64,000 nucleotides of DNA from UBA9732 sp963599445 (GCA_963599445.1 CAVBWZ010000001.1:1-64000), one strand, 5' to 3'; shown: positions 8,243 through 16,707, counted from the first letter of the stretch. Notes: generated by a model from the sequence alone, not told the origin. A program made the numbers and translations.

Positions 8243-8291
8243 TGCATGGTAACGACAAGTCGGACAAAACCATACCTATAGGAGAAGCATT

Positions 8292-8456
8292 ATGTCAAAG
8301 GCACATAGAGGTACAGGAATAAGAGAACAGGTCAACTGCGGACGCGGTGCATGTCCAGTCTGCAAGAGAGACGGAATCAAGGTTCTCTATGAAGTATCCT
8401 TGGACGGCGAGACCAAGAAGGTCTGCAAGCAGTGCAAAGCAAAGCTCGCAAAGTAA
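8292..8456 (+). CDS. Small zinc-ribbon protein, 54 aa (SKAHRGTGIRE family)
   Basis: A short basic protein starting MSKAHRGTGIREQVNCGRG with two CxxC knuckles (CPVC at about residues 21-24 and CKQC at about 46-49), so a four-Cys zinc ribbon is likely. I recall very similar small proteins in spirochaete genomes, annotated only as hypothetical. The high Lys/Arg content and the strong promoter and terminator are what one would expect of an abundant RNA- or ribosome-associated protein, but that is inference. An AGGAG site is seven bases before the ATG. It is its own transcription unit, just upstream of yicC. Confidence 0.85.
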   Translation: MSKAHRGTGIREQVNCGRGACPVCKRDGIKVLYEVSLDGETKKVCKQCKAKLAK

Positions 8457-8478
8457 GTCGATCCGTTCACATTGAAGG

Positions 8479-8504
8479 GCTGCCTCTTGGCAGCTCTATT
8501 TTTT
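8479..8504 (+). terminator. Terminator of the zinc-ribbon gene
   Basis: GCTGCC (8479-8484), loop TCTT, GGCAGC (8489-8494), then TCTATTTTTT. Confidence 0.9.
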
Positions 8505-8614
8505 CGTAGGAAACCCTCCGTGGAATGATCTGGAACAACCTCTGAAGAATCACAGGAGAAACGCAGAGGAAACACGGGGAAACCACGAAGCCAAAGGTCA
8601 AAAGGAGTCCTCCC

Positions 8615-9493
8615 ATGAAAAGCATGACGGCCTACGGGTACGCAGAGTACCAGACTGAAAGCTACATCCTCACGATGGAGCTCAAGAGCTACAACAACAG
8701 ATACCTCGAGATAGGCTATGCATCGCCATCGTCACTGAGCGCATACGAGGCGGAGCTCACAGCCCTTGTGAAGGCGAACGCCCAGCGCGGCCACGTGGAT
8801 GTCTCCGTAAGGGTCAAGAACCTCAAAAGCGATGTGGAGCTTCATTTGGACGAGGCCCTTGCCGGTTCATACCTTGACGCAATCGCCAAAGTCAAGGCCA
8901 TTGCCGCCTCAAAGGGCATGGATGTCATGGTCACAGCTACAGACATCCTTTCCAAGGATGGGGTTCTGAGCAGCGTCAAGACCGATACCCTTGAGACCTA
9001 CCGCGAGGGACTGGACCACTGCAGTGCAATAGTCATGCAGCAGTTCAGGGAGGCAAAGGCCCGTGAAGGCGAAGCCACAAGGCGGAACCTTTCGGCCATG
9101 ATAGACAGCCTTGAAGCATCGCTTGAGGTCGTCAAGGCGAATGTGTCCACACTTGAGGTCATGATAAGGCAGAACCTTGAGACAAGGATCAAGGAGATGC
9201 TTGGCGACAGCTCCTACGATGAGAACAGGATCCTTACGGAGGTTGCCGTAATGCTGAACCGCTATACCATAAATGAGGAGACCGTAAGGCTCAGCACCCA
9301 CATAGCGGAGTTCAGAAAGCTCCTTGCAAGCGACGATGCCGTTGGAAAGAGGATGGATTTCCTGAGCCAGGAGATGAACAGGGAGATAAACACCATAGGC
9401 TCAAAGAGCCAGATGGTGGAGGTCAACATGCAGGTGGTCAACATGAAGGACTGCCTTGAGAACATAAGGGAACAGGTGAGGAACATAGAATGA
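8615..9493 (+). CDS. yicC: YicC-family endoribonuclease
   Basis: The 292-residue product has the normal family length. The N-terminal YicC_N signature is clear (MKSMTAYGYAEY, LKSYNNRYLEI) and the C-terminal DUF1732 block ends with the diagnostic KRMDFLSQEMNREINTIGSKS. E. coli YicC is an RNase that acts with PNPase on small RNAs. The AAGGAG site precedes the ATG by eight bases. The stop overlaps the start of the next gene by four bases (ATGA), so the two are translationally coupled. Confidence 0.93.
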   Translation: MKSMTAYGYAEYQTESYILTMELKSYNNRYLEIGYASPSSLSAYEAELTALVKANAQRGHVDVSVRVKNLKSDVELHLDEALAGSYLDAIAKVKAIAASKGMDVMVTATDILSKDGVLSSVKTDTLETYREGLDHCSAIVMQQFREAKAREGEATRRNLSAMIDSLEASLEVVKANVSTLEVMIRQNLETRIKEMLGDSSYDENRILTEVAVMLNRYTINEETVRLSTHIAEFRKLLASDDAVGKRMDFLSQEMNREINTIGSKSQMVEVNMQVVNMKDCLENIREQVRNIE

Positions 9494-10032
9494 GGATTGC
9501 CATTTCAGGAAAGAGCGGATGCGGGAACACCACCGTGTCCACCATGCTGGCGCAGAGGTTGGGGTATGACCTCATCAATTTCACATTCAGACAAATGGCT
9601 CAGGAGAGGGGCATGGAGTTCTGGGACTTCTGCGCGCTTGCTGAGAAGGACGACAACATAGACCGTGACCTTGACCGCAGGCAGGTGGAGATGGCAATGG
9701 CCAAGGAGAACTGCATACTGGGTTCCCGTCTGGCCATTTGGATGCTTAAGGACGCTGACTTCAAGGTGTACCTCAAGGCGAGCGACCAGGAGCGTGCGAG
9801 ACGCATCACCAAGCGCGAGGGCGGTTCGTTCGAGCAGCGCCTTGAACAGACGCAGGGACGCGACGGACACGACAGCGCACGTTACAAGAGGATATACGGA
9901 ATAGACAACTCTGACACCTCTTGTGCCGACCTTGTCATAGACACTGAGAATCGTACACCTGAGAGCATCGTTGATGAGATCGTCGCCGCAGTAGAGGCTG
10001 CATCCAAGGCTCAGACTGTACAAAAGAATTGA
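9490..10032 (+). CDS. Cytidylate-kinase-like (AAA_33) nucleoside monophosphate kinase
   Basis: The 180-residue protein is a small P-loop kinase of the archaeal/type-2 (d)CMP kinase group. It begins MRIAISGKSGCGNTTVSTML, then has the NMP-binding region (FTFRQMAQERGMEFWDFCALAEKD) and a DRDLDRRQ motif seen in this group. It would phosphorylate CMP/dCMP in the cytoplasm. In the P-loop the Lys usually before TT is replaced by Asn (GCGNTT), so the phosphate-binding residue is unusual, although K8 just upstream may substitute. It is coupled to yicC by a four-base overlap. Confidence 0.8.
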   Translation: MRIAISGKSGCGNTTVSTMLAQRLGYDLINFTFRQMAQERGMEFWDFCALAEKDDNIDRDLDRRQVEMAMAKENCILGSRLAIWMLKDADFKVYLKASDQERARRITKREGGSFEQRLEQTQGRDGHDSARYKRIYGIDNSDTSCADLVIDTENRTPESIVDEIVAAVEAASKAQTVQKN

Positions 10033-10045
10033 AAACAGCTATAAT
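10017..10045 (+). promoter_or_regulatory. Candidate promoter before rpoZ-miaA
   Basis: TGTACA (10017-10022), a 17-base spacer and a perfect TATAAT (10040-10045) overlap the end of the kinase gene. The transcript would start near 10052, directly at the degenerate repeat described next, giving a leader of about 200 bases for rpoZ. Confidence 0.5.
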
Positions 10046-10048
10046 TCG

Positions 10049-10150
10049 GAGAAACTTGCAAAACAGGGCTTTGTGAGGATTGATGATGGATTTCCAGGAA
10101 GAAATCCATTTTTGGCAACTGAAATAATACTTTGTGTATTATGAAGTTAG
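10049..10150 (+). repeat. Degenerate dispersed repeat 'LQNxAL', copy 1 (upstream of rpoZ)
   Basis: About 100 bases starting AACTTGCAAAACAGGGCTTT resemble minus-strand 16622-16510 upstream of folC, and the first 30 bases also match 39427-39457 upstream of the dksA-like gene. Translated, it reads NLQNRAL*GL..YFVYYEV with stops, against NFQNYALCGL..YFVYCEV at the other site, so it looks like a decayed coding fragment. It also contains the hairpin ATAATAC-TTTGT-GTATTAT (10124-10142). Confidence 0.6.
10087..10113 (+). terminator. Possible terminator within the rpoZ leader
   Basis: TGGATTTC (10087-10094) pairs with GAAATCCA (10101-10108) and is followed by TTTTT. It could end the yicC-kinase transcript or attenuate rpoZ. 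Confidence 0.5.
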
Positions 10151-10254
10151 CAAAAATGCGATTTATGCTGGAAAGGCAACGTCAGGACTCATGAAGGAGG
10201 TTTTGGAAGCTTCTCATCTACTACTGATTTTACTGTCGTGTAAGGAGAAAGATC

Positions 10255-10455
10255 TTGAGCATTCCACTTGATACGCTTATTGACAAAGACACCAACGTTT
10301 ACGAAATGACATGTGTGGCCATCAAAGAGGCTGCAATCATGGCGGCAAAGAAGGAGACGGAGGAAGAACTCGAGAAAAACCACGAAAAGATCGTCTCCGT
10401 GGTCCTTGAAAAGGTCCTCAACGACGAAGTCGAGTACTCCAAGCCTGAAGAGTGA
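10255..10455 (+). CDS. rpoZ: RNA polymerase omega subunit
   Basis: A 66-residue protein with the omega pattern: short N-terminal helix (IPLDTLIDKDTNVYEMTC), the conserved AIKEAAIMA segment, and an acidic tail. Omega helps assemble RNA polymerase. The start is TTG at 10255 with AAGGAG eight bases upstream. The position just before miaA, with a separation of 13 bases, supports the call. Confidence 0.8.
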   Translation: MSIPLDTLIDKDTNVYEMTCVAIKEAAIMAAKKETEEELEKNHEKIVSVVLEKVLNDEVEYSKPEE

Positions 10456-10468
10456 TTTCCAAGGCGAC

Positions 10469-11455
10469 GTGAACTCTGAAACCAAAAGGAACGTAGTATT
10501 TCTCTTTGGACCCACAGCGGTTGGCAAGACCCAGCTGCTGTGTGATTGTTTCTCCAAAGTAGGGGAAGTCGTGAACGCGGACTCCGTCCAGGTCTATAGA
10601 GGTTTGGACATTGGGTCCGCAAAGGCTGACCTACATGTTCAGTCCAGAATCCCGCATCATCTTATAGACATCCTAGACCCATGGGAGAGTTACAATGTAG
10701 CGGATTTCATCTGTCTTGCGGATGCAGCATGTGAGGATATTTGGAGCCGAGGACTCATCCCTGTCGTGTCTGGAGGAACTGCCTTCTACTTCAAGCATTT
10801 CCTATACGGTCTGTCGCAGGCTCCAAAAAGCGACCCTGCGACAAGGGATGAAGTTGCATCGTATATTTCCAAAGTGGGATTGATGGAAGCTCACGAATAT
10901 CTGTGCACCGTAGACCCGGTCTCCGGTGCAAGGATAAACCCAAACGACGGCTATAGGATTTCAAGGGCCCTTGAGGTGTACAAGGCAAGCGGTAGACCTC
11001 TTTCCTCATTTGAACTTCCTCATGAACCACGCAATGGAATGAACGTCGTGAGCATAGGATTGTGCAGGGACAGAGATGTCTTAAGGACAAGGATAAAGTC
11101 CAGAGTTGATATCATGTTCGAGCAGGGGATTGTAGGGGAGATACGACACCTTCTTGAAATTGGGGCCTCCCCTTCGTGGCAGAGTATGCAGGGCATTGGC
11201 TACAAGGAGTTCCTTGACAGGGTCTGGAAAGGTGACAGCACTTCTTCGACAAAGGCTCTGGACTCCCTTTCTCATGATGACCTTGAAGCCATTAAGGGTG
11301 AGATAGAGATGAACTCCATACACTATGCAAAGAGACAGATGACCTTCTTCAAAAGCTTTGCCAATGTGCGATGGCTCGACCCTGGAAAGGATGAATCTCA
11401 AAACGAATCGGTCCTCAGGACCATTGTGGAGACGGAGCTTTCAGTCTCCTTATAG
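10469..11455 (+). CDS. miaA: tRNA dimethylallyltransferase
   Basis: MiaA adds a dimethylallyl group to N6 of A37 in tRNAs reading UNN codons. The P-loop GPTAVGKT stands near residue 15, followed by VNADSVQVYRGLDIGSAK, HHLIDILDPWESYNVADF and GGTAFYFKHFLYGL, all MiaA blocks. The frame is open back to 10313, but that part is the rpoZ gene in another frame. GTG at 10469 with AAGG just upstream starts the protein where the family begins and gives 328 residues, normal length. The 3' end overlaps the convergent membrane-protein gene by 58 bases. Confidence 0.92.
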   Translation: MNSETKRNVVFLFGPTAVGKTQLLCDCFSKVGEVVNADSVQVYRGLDIGSAKADLHVQSRIPHHLIDILDPWESYNVADFICLADAACEDIWSRGLIPVVSGGTAFYFKHFLYGLSQAPKSDPATRDEVASYISKVGLMEAHEYLCTVDPVSGARINPNDGYRISRALEVYKASGRPLSSFELPHEPRNGMNVVSIGLCRDRDVLRTRIKSRVDIMFEQGIVGEIRHLLEIGASPSWQSMQGIGYKEFLDRVWKGDSTSSTKALDSLSHDDLEAIKGEIEMNSIHYAKRQMTFFKSFANVRWLDPGKDESQNESVLRTIVETELSVSL

Positions 11456-12888
11456 GTTACTTCGAATACACTTGTCAGCGTCTCTTCCAATACATCTATG
11501 CTTGAAATTTCAAGCCATGTTTTGCGTTGCACGAACGAGAATTTGACTGTCTCGTGATAGACTCCTGTGAATACGCTTGAAGCCGTTGTCACATCCGATT
11601 CCTGTGCGTAGTCTTCATATGGTCTTAGGAAGTCGAACGTTGCAACTGCAGTCTCATCGTCCATCACCTGAACCTCAAGGTTTGCAATGCCATAGACCAT
11701 TGAGCCCTGTGGTATTGCTGGCATTCCCTCGTCAAGCCAGCTTTGGGCTTCAACGATTGGGTCCATGCCTTCGTAGGCGTAGCGTACTTTTTGGGTGACC
11801 TCAAGGTTCGTGACCGTCATTTCGTCAGGGCTTTTGATTCCTCGTGCAAGGGAGTCCTTCACGCCTTGCAGATCAAGGTCGTTCACGGCTTTGTAATAGG
11901 CCCTTACTATCTCCTCCTTTGGAAGTCCAGCCGTTGCGGGAGGGGCCAAAGCCAGAGCTATGTAGTACCAAGCGATTGATATGACAATTGCCGCTCCTGC
12001 TATGGCGGCGGCCAGCATCGCCCCTTTTTTTCGCAGGAACCTACGCAGGGAAGCTTTCTTTGAAAGTTTTTGTAAGTATTCCTTATAAACTCTGGATTTC
12101 ATTACTACAAAATCACTTGCGGCGATACTACCTCCAACATTTCTCAAAACCATCAGGAAGTATTCGTAAGGAGAGCTTACTTTATACATGTCCTTTCTTG
12201 TCATGGAGAATGCTCTGTCCACAGCGTTGCAAAGCCTCTCAACTTCCTTGTTCTGAACAATTCCATCGTTGTCAGCAAAGAAGATGCTCAAGGGTATCGG
12301 TCTATAGCCGTAGTCCCTTACGTCCTGGGATGCGAACGGTATGGTGGAGGCCAATGCGTAGTAGAGAAGTTGGAACAGGAAGTGGGCTTTGCCAAAGTCG
12401 TTTGCCTCGTTGTGGACGTACCAGGCTTCGCGGTCAAGGAAGCGGTCCTCGTCCGGCATGACGCTGTCTACGAAGTCGCTTGCCCGTGCTGGCAGGAGTA
12501 GGACGGCGTCCTCGAGGAAATATATGCTTGAAAGAGGTAGGGCGCTGAAGTTCCAGTCGAGTTCGTATTCCTTTGAGCCTTCAAGCTCCCGCAGAGCATG
12601 GGCTAGATTTTCCAGGTGGTCGAATGCATTGGAGCGTAGGCTGTTTGCAAGCTCAAGGGCCGGGGCGGGGACTTCTTCTCCTAGGGGGCTGGTATCGAAG
12701 CATAGGCATCGCTTGTCGTCTTCAAGGCGCACTCCAAACCATGCCACTTTGGTGAAGGTTCCATCCTTGTACATCAATGCGGGTGGACGCTGTGACGAGA
12801 GCTCAAATCCCCGCAGGCCAACGGATGGGTCCGCCACCGCTATGCAAAGCCTGCCGTCCTTGATGAATATGTCCTTGGAAGCTATCAT
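11398..12888 (-). CDS. Membrane protein with cytoplasmic domain and NTF2-like C-terminal domain
   Basis: I do not recognise a named family. The 496-residue protein has a cytoplasmic N-terminal region of about 285 residues and one transmembrane helix (about 291-315, AMLAAAIAGAAIVISIAWYY) preceded by a strongly basic stretch (LRRFLRKKG). An extracytoplasmic C-terminal region (about 323-496; EEIVRAYYKAVNDLDLQGVKD) has the look of an NTF2/SnoaL-like fold. The N-terminal half, with its DNDGIVQNKEVERLCNAVDRAF run, could be a degenerate kinase-like domain, but no catalytic motif is seen. AAGGAG lies six bases before the ATG. Its last 58 bases are antisense to miaA. Confidence 0.75.
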   Translation of the reverse strand: MIASKDIFIKDGRLCIAVADPSVGLRGFELSSQRPPALMYKDGTFTKVAWFGVRLEDDKRCLCFDTSPLGEEVPAPALELANSLRSNAFDHLENLAHALRELEGSKEYELDWNFSALPLSSIYFLEDAVLLLPARASDFVDSVMPDEDRFLDREAWYVHNEANDFGKAHFLFQLLYYALASTIPFASQDVRDYGYRPIPLSIFFADNDGIVQNKEVERLCNAVDRAFSMTRKDMYKVSSPYEYFLMVLRNVGGSIAASDFVVMKSRVYKEYLQKLSKKASLRRFLRKKGAMLAAAIAGAAIVISIAWYYIALALAPPATAGLPKEEIVRAYYKAVNDLDLQGVKDSLARGIKSPDEMTVTNLEVTQKVRYAYEGMDPIVEAQSWLDEGMPAIPQGSMVYGIANLEVQVMDDETAVATFDFLRPYEDYAQESDVTTASSVFTGVYHETVKFSFVQRKTWLEISSIDVLEETLTSVFEVTYKETESSVSTMVLRTDSF

Positions 12889-12973
12889 CTCGTTCTCCTT
12901 CTTGGTCTTCTATGCTTGATGCCTATATCGTGTCTCAGGCCCGATATCATACATTAGACCGATGCCGTTGCGC

Positions 12974-13540
12974 TCAGTACCACATGGCTGCACAATGTGT
13001 TTCTTCGTTGTCACTTATGAATATTAGGTTGTCACAGGCCATACGTCCAATGGTTTGCTTTATTTCGCCAAGCTTGGCGTTGCCTTCTGGTGCCAGAAGG
13101 TATGCTACAGGAGTGTTTGGATATACCACGGCAAGGTATGGGGCTATGATTTCAAGGCTGTGCTCCTCTGTGCACACATCGTTGCTTTGCTTTATGCAGT
13201 TGAAATCTAGGATTTCTTTTGGAGTTTCCAACTGTATTTCCCAGTCCGAGCCTTTAAGTGAGCCGTTGGTAGGTGTGTACACTGCAAAGGGTTCTCCAAT
13301 GATGGGGCCTTTGTGAAGTGGCGCCAGAACGAAGATCCTTTTGGGACTTTTGTCTTGGATGCCGACGAATATCCTGTCAAGTTCGTCCTTGCAGAGAGCC
13401 CATGCCCTGTGGGGAACCTTTATGTAGCTGCAACTGTTTGAAACCGTTTGCTGTGGGTCTGTGGTTGTGCTTTTCTGCGAGGCCTTTACAATGGCCGCCG
13501 CATCCTTTGGATACATGACTCTTTCGCATGCATTCTTCAT
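12974..13540 (-). CDS. Short MEMO-family protein (AmmeMemoRadiSam B-like), C-terminally shortened
   Basis: The 188-residue product shows MEMO motifs in order: VLAPLHKGPI (first His), YTPTNGSLKGSDWEI, EEHSLEIIAPYLAVVYP (second His) and, at the very end, FISDNEETHC, equivalent to the SSDxSHY motif. Normal family members have 260-290 residues, so about 80 residues carrying the final Cys region are absent. MEMO proteins belong to the extradiol-dioxygenase superfamily and are linked to radical-SAM and AMMECR1 proteins, but neither is nearby. It is the last gene of folC-NFACT-memo; its start overlaps the NFACT stop by four bases. Confidence 0.75.
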   Translation of the reverse strand: MKNACERVMYPKDAAAIVKASQKSTTTDPQQTVSNSCSYIKVPHRAWALCKDELDRIFVGIQDKSPKRIFVLAPLHKGPIIGEPFAVYTPTNGSLKGSDWEIQLETPKEILDFNCIKQSNDVCTEEHSLEIIAPYLAVVYPNTPVAYLLAPEGNAKLGEIKQTIGRMACDNLIFISDNEETHCAAMWY

Positions 13541-14967
13541 AGCTGCTGTTCCTTTGGAAGGAGCCTTGCAATTCGCTGAGGATCCGGCTTGATTGTAAGA
13601 TTCTTTTCCTGGCTCGGAAGGACAAGGCCTGTCTTTCCATCCTTGGCTCTTCTAAGATGTTTGACCTGTGTGTAGTACAGATCCACGCTTTGTGCGTTGC
13701 GTCCCTTTGAGTAGAGCACGGCGATGTTCGCAGCATCCAAAAGCACTTCAAGGGGGACCGTTTTGTCCCTGCGGTACTTTATGAAGACATAGCCGCCGGG
13801 AAAGTCCCTCGTATGGAGCCACATGTCGTTTCCCTTTGCATGATGCCTCAAAAGTTCGTCGTTCTCCTTTGCGTTCCTTCCTGCAAGGATCTGAAAGCCT
13901 CCGCTTGTACATCTTATTCCAGGTCCTTCCTGCTCCTGCTTGTGGGGCTCAGTCCTCTCAAGGATTGCCTTGAGCCTTCTTATGTCCGCCTGTTCGTCGT
14001 CTGTAGGTGCAAGTGCCTTCTCGAATTTGGCCTTCGTGGCTGTGTACTGTGCCTCCAGTCTTTCAAGTTCGCGGCATGCATTCTCGTACGTACCTTTCGC
14101 CTTTTGGTAGCGGTCGTAGTAGTTCTGTACGTTTGCACCCGGTGTAAGGCTTGGATCCAGCTGCAGCATGACCTTTGCGTTTCCGCTTGGATCCTTGTTC
14201 CAATCGGTGACGGTCACGCTTGTCATGCCTTTCTTTATGAGGTACGAGTTTGCAGAGAGTATGTCTCCATCGTATTTGAGCTCTTCGTACGCCGTGTTTG
14301 CGTCCTTTGTGCGCTCTGCGCTCTTTATGGATGATGACAGTCGTGACAGCTCGTGCTCCATCCTGCCCGAGACCTGCTTTGCAAGCGTTGCCCTTAGGTC
14401 GTCGTTCTGTTGCTGGGAGCAAGTTCTCTCTATGTATTCGTTGAAGGATTCTCCATCGTAGGGACGGACTGTGAATTCCTTTGTACTTTCAGTTCTTTCC
14501 TCTATCTCAAGTCTGCTCGCACTTGTCTCGTCCCGTCCGGGCCTTCTAAGGAGCAGATCCTGTATGACAAGGTTTTCGTCAGTGATGATTATGTTGGCTC
14601 CTGGTCCGCTGTACAGCCTTGTGAATACTTTGAGCTGCCTTCCGTGGTTGTCAAGGTCCCATACCATGACCCTGTCGTATGGAAGCTGGTAGCACTTCGT
14701 TATGACTGAGCCTTCAAGGTTCTTTCTTGCATATTGCTCGAACCTTTGGAGCTTCTTTGTCTTCTGCGGCTTTGCATTGACAGATACAAGGTTTATCCTA
14801 CTAAGTTGAGTGCCAATCTCTGTATAGAAGCTGAACCTTCCTCTTTCCCTGTCGTAGAGCTCCCAGGTTACGGAGTGGAAGGAGTTCTGGATGACTCCTT
14901 GGATCTTGCATCCGTCAAGATGGGCCTCCTCTATGATGAGTTCCATTTCCTTCCAGTTCAATGACAT
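13537..14967 (-). CDS. NFACT-family protein (RqcH/Rqc2-like, ribosome quality control)
   Basis: The 476-residue product has an NFACT-N region with the key Asp-Arg pair at 98-99 (PYDRVMVW). RLYSGPGANIIITD, a coiled-coil middle (about 270-330) and the NFACT-R/DUF814 domain (about 360-460; NDMWLHTRDFPGGYVFIKYR, DLYYTQVKHLRRAKDGKTGLV) follow. Bacterial RqcH recruits Ala-tRNA to stalled 50S subunits and adds alanine tails; older annotations call the family fibronectin-binding. It is somewhat shorter than the 550-600 residues of Firmicutes homologues. It overlaps folC upstream by 10 bases and the MEMO gene downstream by 4. Confidence 0.88.
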   Translation of the reverse strand: MSLNWKEMELIIEEAHLDGCKIQGVIQNSFHSVTWELYDRERGRFSFYTEIGTQLSRINLVSVNAKPQKTKKLQRFEQYARKNLEGSVITKCYQLPYDRVMVWDLDNHGRQLKVFTRLYSGPGANIIITDENLVIQDLLLRRPGRDETSASRLEIEERTESTKEFTVRPYDGESFNEYIERTCSQQQNDDLRATLAKQVSGRMEHELSRLSSSIKSAERTKDANTAYEELKYDGDILSANSYLIKKGMTSVTVTDWNKDPSGNAKVMLQLDPSLTPGANVQNYYDRYQKAKGTYENACRELERLEAQYTATKAKFEKALAPTDDEQADIRRLKAILERTEPHKQEQEGPGIRCTSGGFQILAGRNAKENDELLRHHAKGNDMWLHTRDFPGGYVFIKYRRDKTVPLEVLLDAANIAVLYSKGRNAQSVDLYYTQVKHLRRAKDGKTGLVLPSQEKNLTIKPDPQRIARLLPKEQQL

Positions 14968-16370
14968 GCTATGCCTCCGTTTGATTCTAGGCTTTGTCCT
15001 TTCGCCTGTCTTTCAAGTTCTTCCTTGATCGCTCCTGCAAGATAGAACGAGCCGCATACGAGGATTGGCTCGTCTGCTTTTGTCAGTTTCCTTGCATGGT
15101 CAAGGGCGTCCTTTGCCTCGCATTCAAGATATGCTTTCTTTGTGGATTTTGCGGCCTCGTTTTCTTCGATATGTTTCTTTATCATTTCATACAAGGCTTG
15201 GGGGTCGCTTTTCTTGAACGTTCCAGGTCTTGCGACTATCACAGTGTCGAACGCTTCAAGTATGGCCTCTACCATGGCCTCGTGGTTCTTGCCTTCGACA
15301 GCGCCAAAGATGCAGACACCTTTGGCGTTTGGATACATCTGCTTGAAGGTTCCAAGTAGGTGCTCCATGCTGCTTTGCGTATGGGCTCCATCAAGGAGCA
15401 GGGTTCTATCCCACTTTACGGTCTCCATCCTGCCTGGAAGACGGTTGTCTTCAAGAGCCTTCTCGGTTTCACTTTGCCTATAGAGTCCAAGGCTTCGTAG
15501 AACCATGAGGGCAAGTACGCTGTTCTGGGCCTGTACATCACCAAGCATGGCAAGGTCGTATGAAGTTACAAAACCATCATTGAACTGTACTTCCACGTGT
15601 TGTCTGCCGTCTTTGAATGCGGTTTCAAGGTCTTTGACTTCTTTGTCGAATTCATGGAGCTTGCTTTTTTGGCTGTTGGCTTCGTTGCGGAACACTTCAA
15701 TGGCATCTGGCTTCTGAGGTGATGTGAAGACGGGTACGCCTGGCTTTATTATCTTGGATTTCTCTATGGCTATCTTTGCAATCGTGTCTCCAAGGATGTT
15801 GGTGTGTTCGAGTTCTATCGGCGTCAATACGCAGGCCTGTGGCGTGAGTATGTTGGTGGCATCAAGCCTGCCACCAAGCCCCGTCTCTATGACGGCCCAT
15901 TGGCAGCCAAGTTCCTTGAAAAGGAGGAATGCAAAGGCCGTGTAGAGCTCAAACGTCGTTGGTTCGTTCTCTCCAAAAGTGTCGCAGAAACGAAAGCCCT
16001 GGAGCTTTCTGCAAAGAAGATTTCCAGTCGCAATCAACGTCTCATCGTCAACGAAACGGCCGCAAAGGGTGAATCTTTCCCTGTAGTCGCTTACATGAGG
16101 CGACATATACAGCCCAACTCGGAATCCTATAGCTTCAAGACCCTTTGCAATGAAGCTTGCAGTCGATCCCTTGCCTTTGCTTCCCGCCACATGTATGGTT
16201 TTGTAGCTGTCCTGAGGATTGCCGAGAACCTTCATGAGTGCCTGCATCCTGTCAAGTCTGTAGGTCCTTACACTGTACTTGTCGGTCTTCCTTTCAAGGT
16301 TTGTGAACCCTTCCATGAAAGACACCACTTGGTCGAACGTTCTGAATTCCTGCCTTTCTTCAAGCGCCAT
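14958..16370 (-). CDS. folC: Bifunctional folylpolyglutamate/dihydrofolate synthase
   Basis: FolC adds glutamates to folates in the cytoplasm. The ATP-binding loop HVAGSKGKGSTASF, the SPHVSDYRERF motif, ETGLGGRLDATN and LDGAHTQSSM are all diagnostic, and 470 residues is near the usual size. The frame is open up to 16913, but the extension has no family similarity and includes a degenerate repeat. GGAGG six bases before the ATG at 16370 decides the start. It is the first gene of the folC-NFACT-MEMO operon. Confidence 0.93.
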   Translation of the reverse strand: MALEERQEFRTFDQVVSFMEGFTNLERKTDKYSVRTYRLDRMQALMKVLGNPQDSYKTIHVAGSKGKGSTASFIAKGLEAIGFRVGLYMSPHVSDYRERFTLCGRFVDDETLIATGNLLCRKLQGFRFCDTFGENEPTTFELYTAFAFLLFKELGCQWAVIETGLGGRLDATNILTPQACVLTPIELEHTNILGDTIAKIAIEKSKIIKPGVPVFTSPQKPDAIEVFRNEANSQKSKLHEFDKEVKDLETAFKDGRQHVEVQFNDGFVTSYDLAMLGDVQAQNSVLALMVLRSLGLYRQSETEKALEDNRLPGRMETVKWDRTLLLDGAHTQSSMEHLLGTFKQMYPNAKGVCIFGAVEGKNHEAMVEAILEAFDTVIVARPGTFKKSDPQALYEMIKKHIEENEAAKSTKKAYLECEAKDALDHARKLTKADEPILVCGSFYLAGAIKEELERQAKGQSLESNGGIACH

Positions 16371-16509
16371 GAGGACCTCCAACTTCCAAACAGTTTCCAA
16401 ACAACCCTGCATTCTAGTCCATTGGTGTTGGGTTGTCCATTGTGGGTTGCAATGAGGAACATTCAAAACTCCTTCATGCGTCCTGGCCATGCCCTGCACG
16501 GCTGGAACC

Positions 16510-16622
16510 CCGCCTTCAGCAACTTCACAATACACAAAGTATTGTCTCAGCTGCTTCAGACGGCTTCCATCTCGGCAATCCATGTCCAATCCACACAAAG
16601 CATAGTTTTGAAAGTTCCTCCA
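16510..16622 (-). repeat. Degenerate dispersed repeat 'LQNxAL', copy 2 (upstream of folC)
   Basis: Read on the minus strand it begins AACTTTCAAAACTATGCTTT and has the hairpin CAATAC-TTTGT-GTATTG (plus-strand 16528-16544). Compared with copy 1 the outer pair changes from T-A to C-G, so pairing is kept. It also reads as an uninterrupted peptide NFQNYALCGLDMDC..QYFVYCEV. The 392-base gap 16371-16762 holds this repeat and the promoter of the acyl-CoA synthetase. Confidence 0.6.
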
Positions 16623-16701
16623 ATACGTTTTCTTGACAATATGTTGAAAAGTGTCAATCAAAGTCTTGAATTTGCATGTTCTCCTTTGATATATTTTGCA
16701 G

Positions 16702-16707
16702 TATAAT
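16702..16707 (+). promoter_or_regulatory. -10 box of the acyl-CoA synthetase operon
   Basis: A perfect TATAAT at 16702-16707 lies about 55 bases before the start codon. The -35 region is poor. Confidence 0.5.

Noticed and set aside
10124..10142. Riboswitch in the rpoZ leader
   Set aside because: Only one short hairpin is shared between two copies and no known aptamer core is recognised; it is reported as a repeat only.
10313..10468. N-terminal extension of miaA
   Set aside because: It is rpoZ read in another frame; the MiaA family starts at the GTG at 10469.
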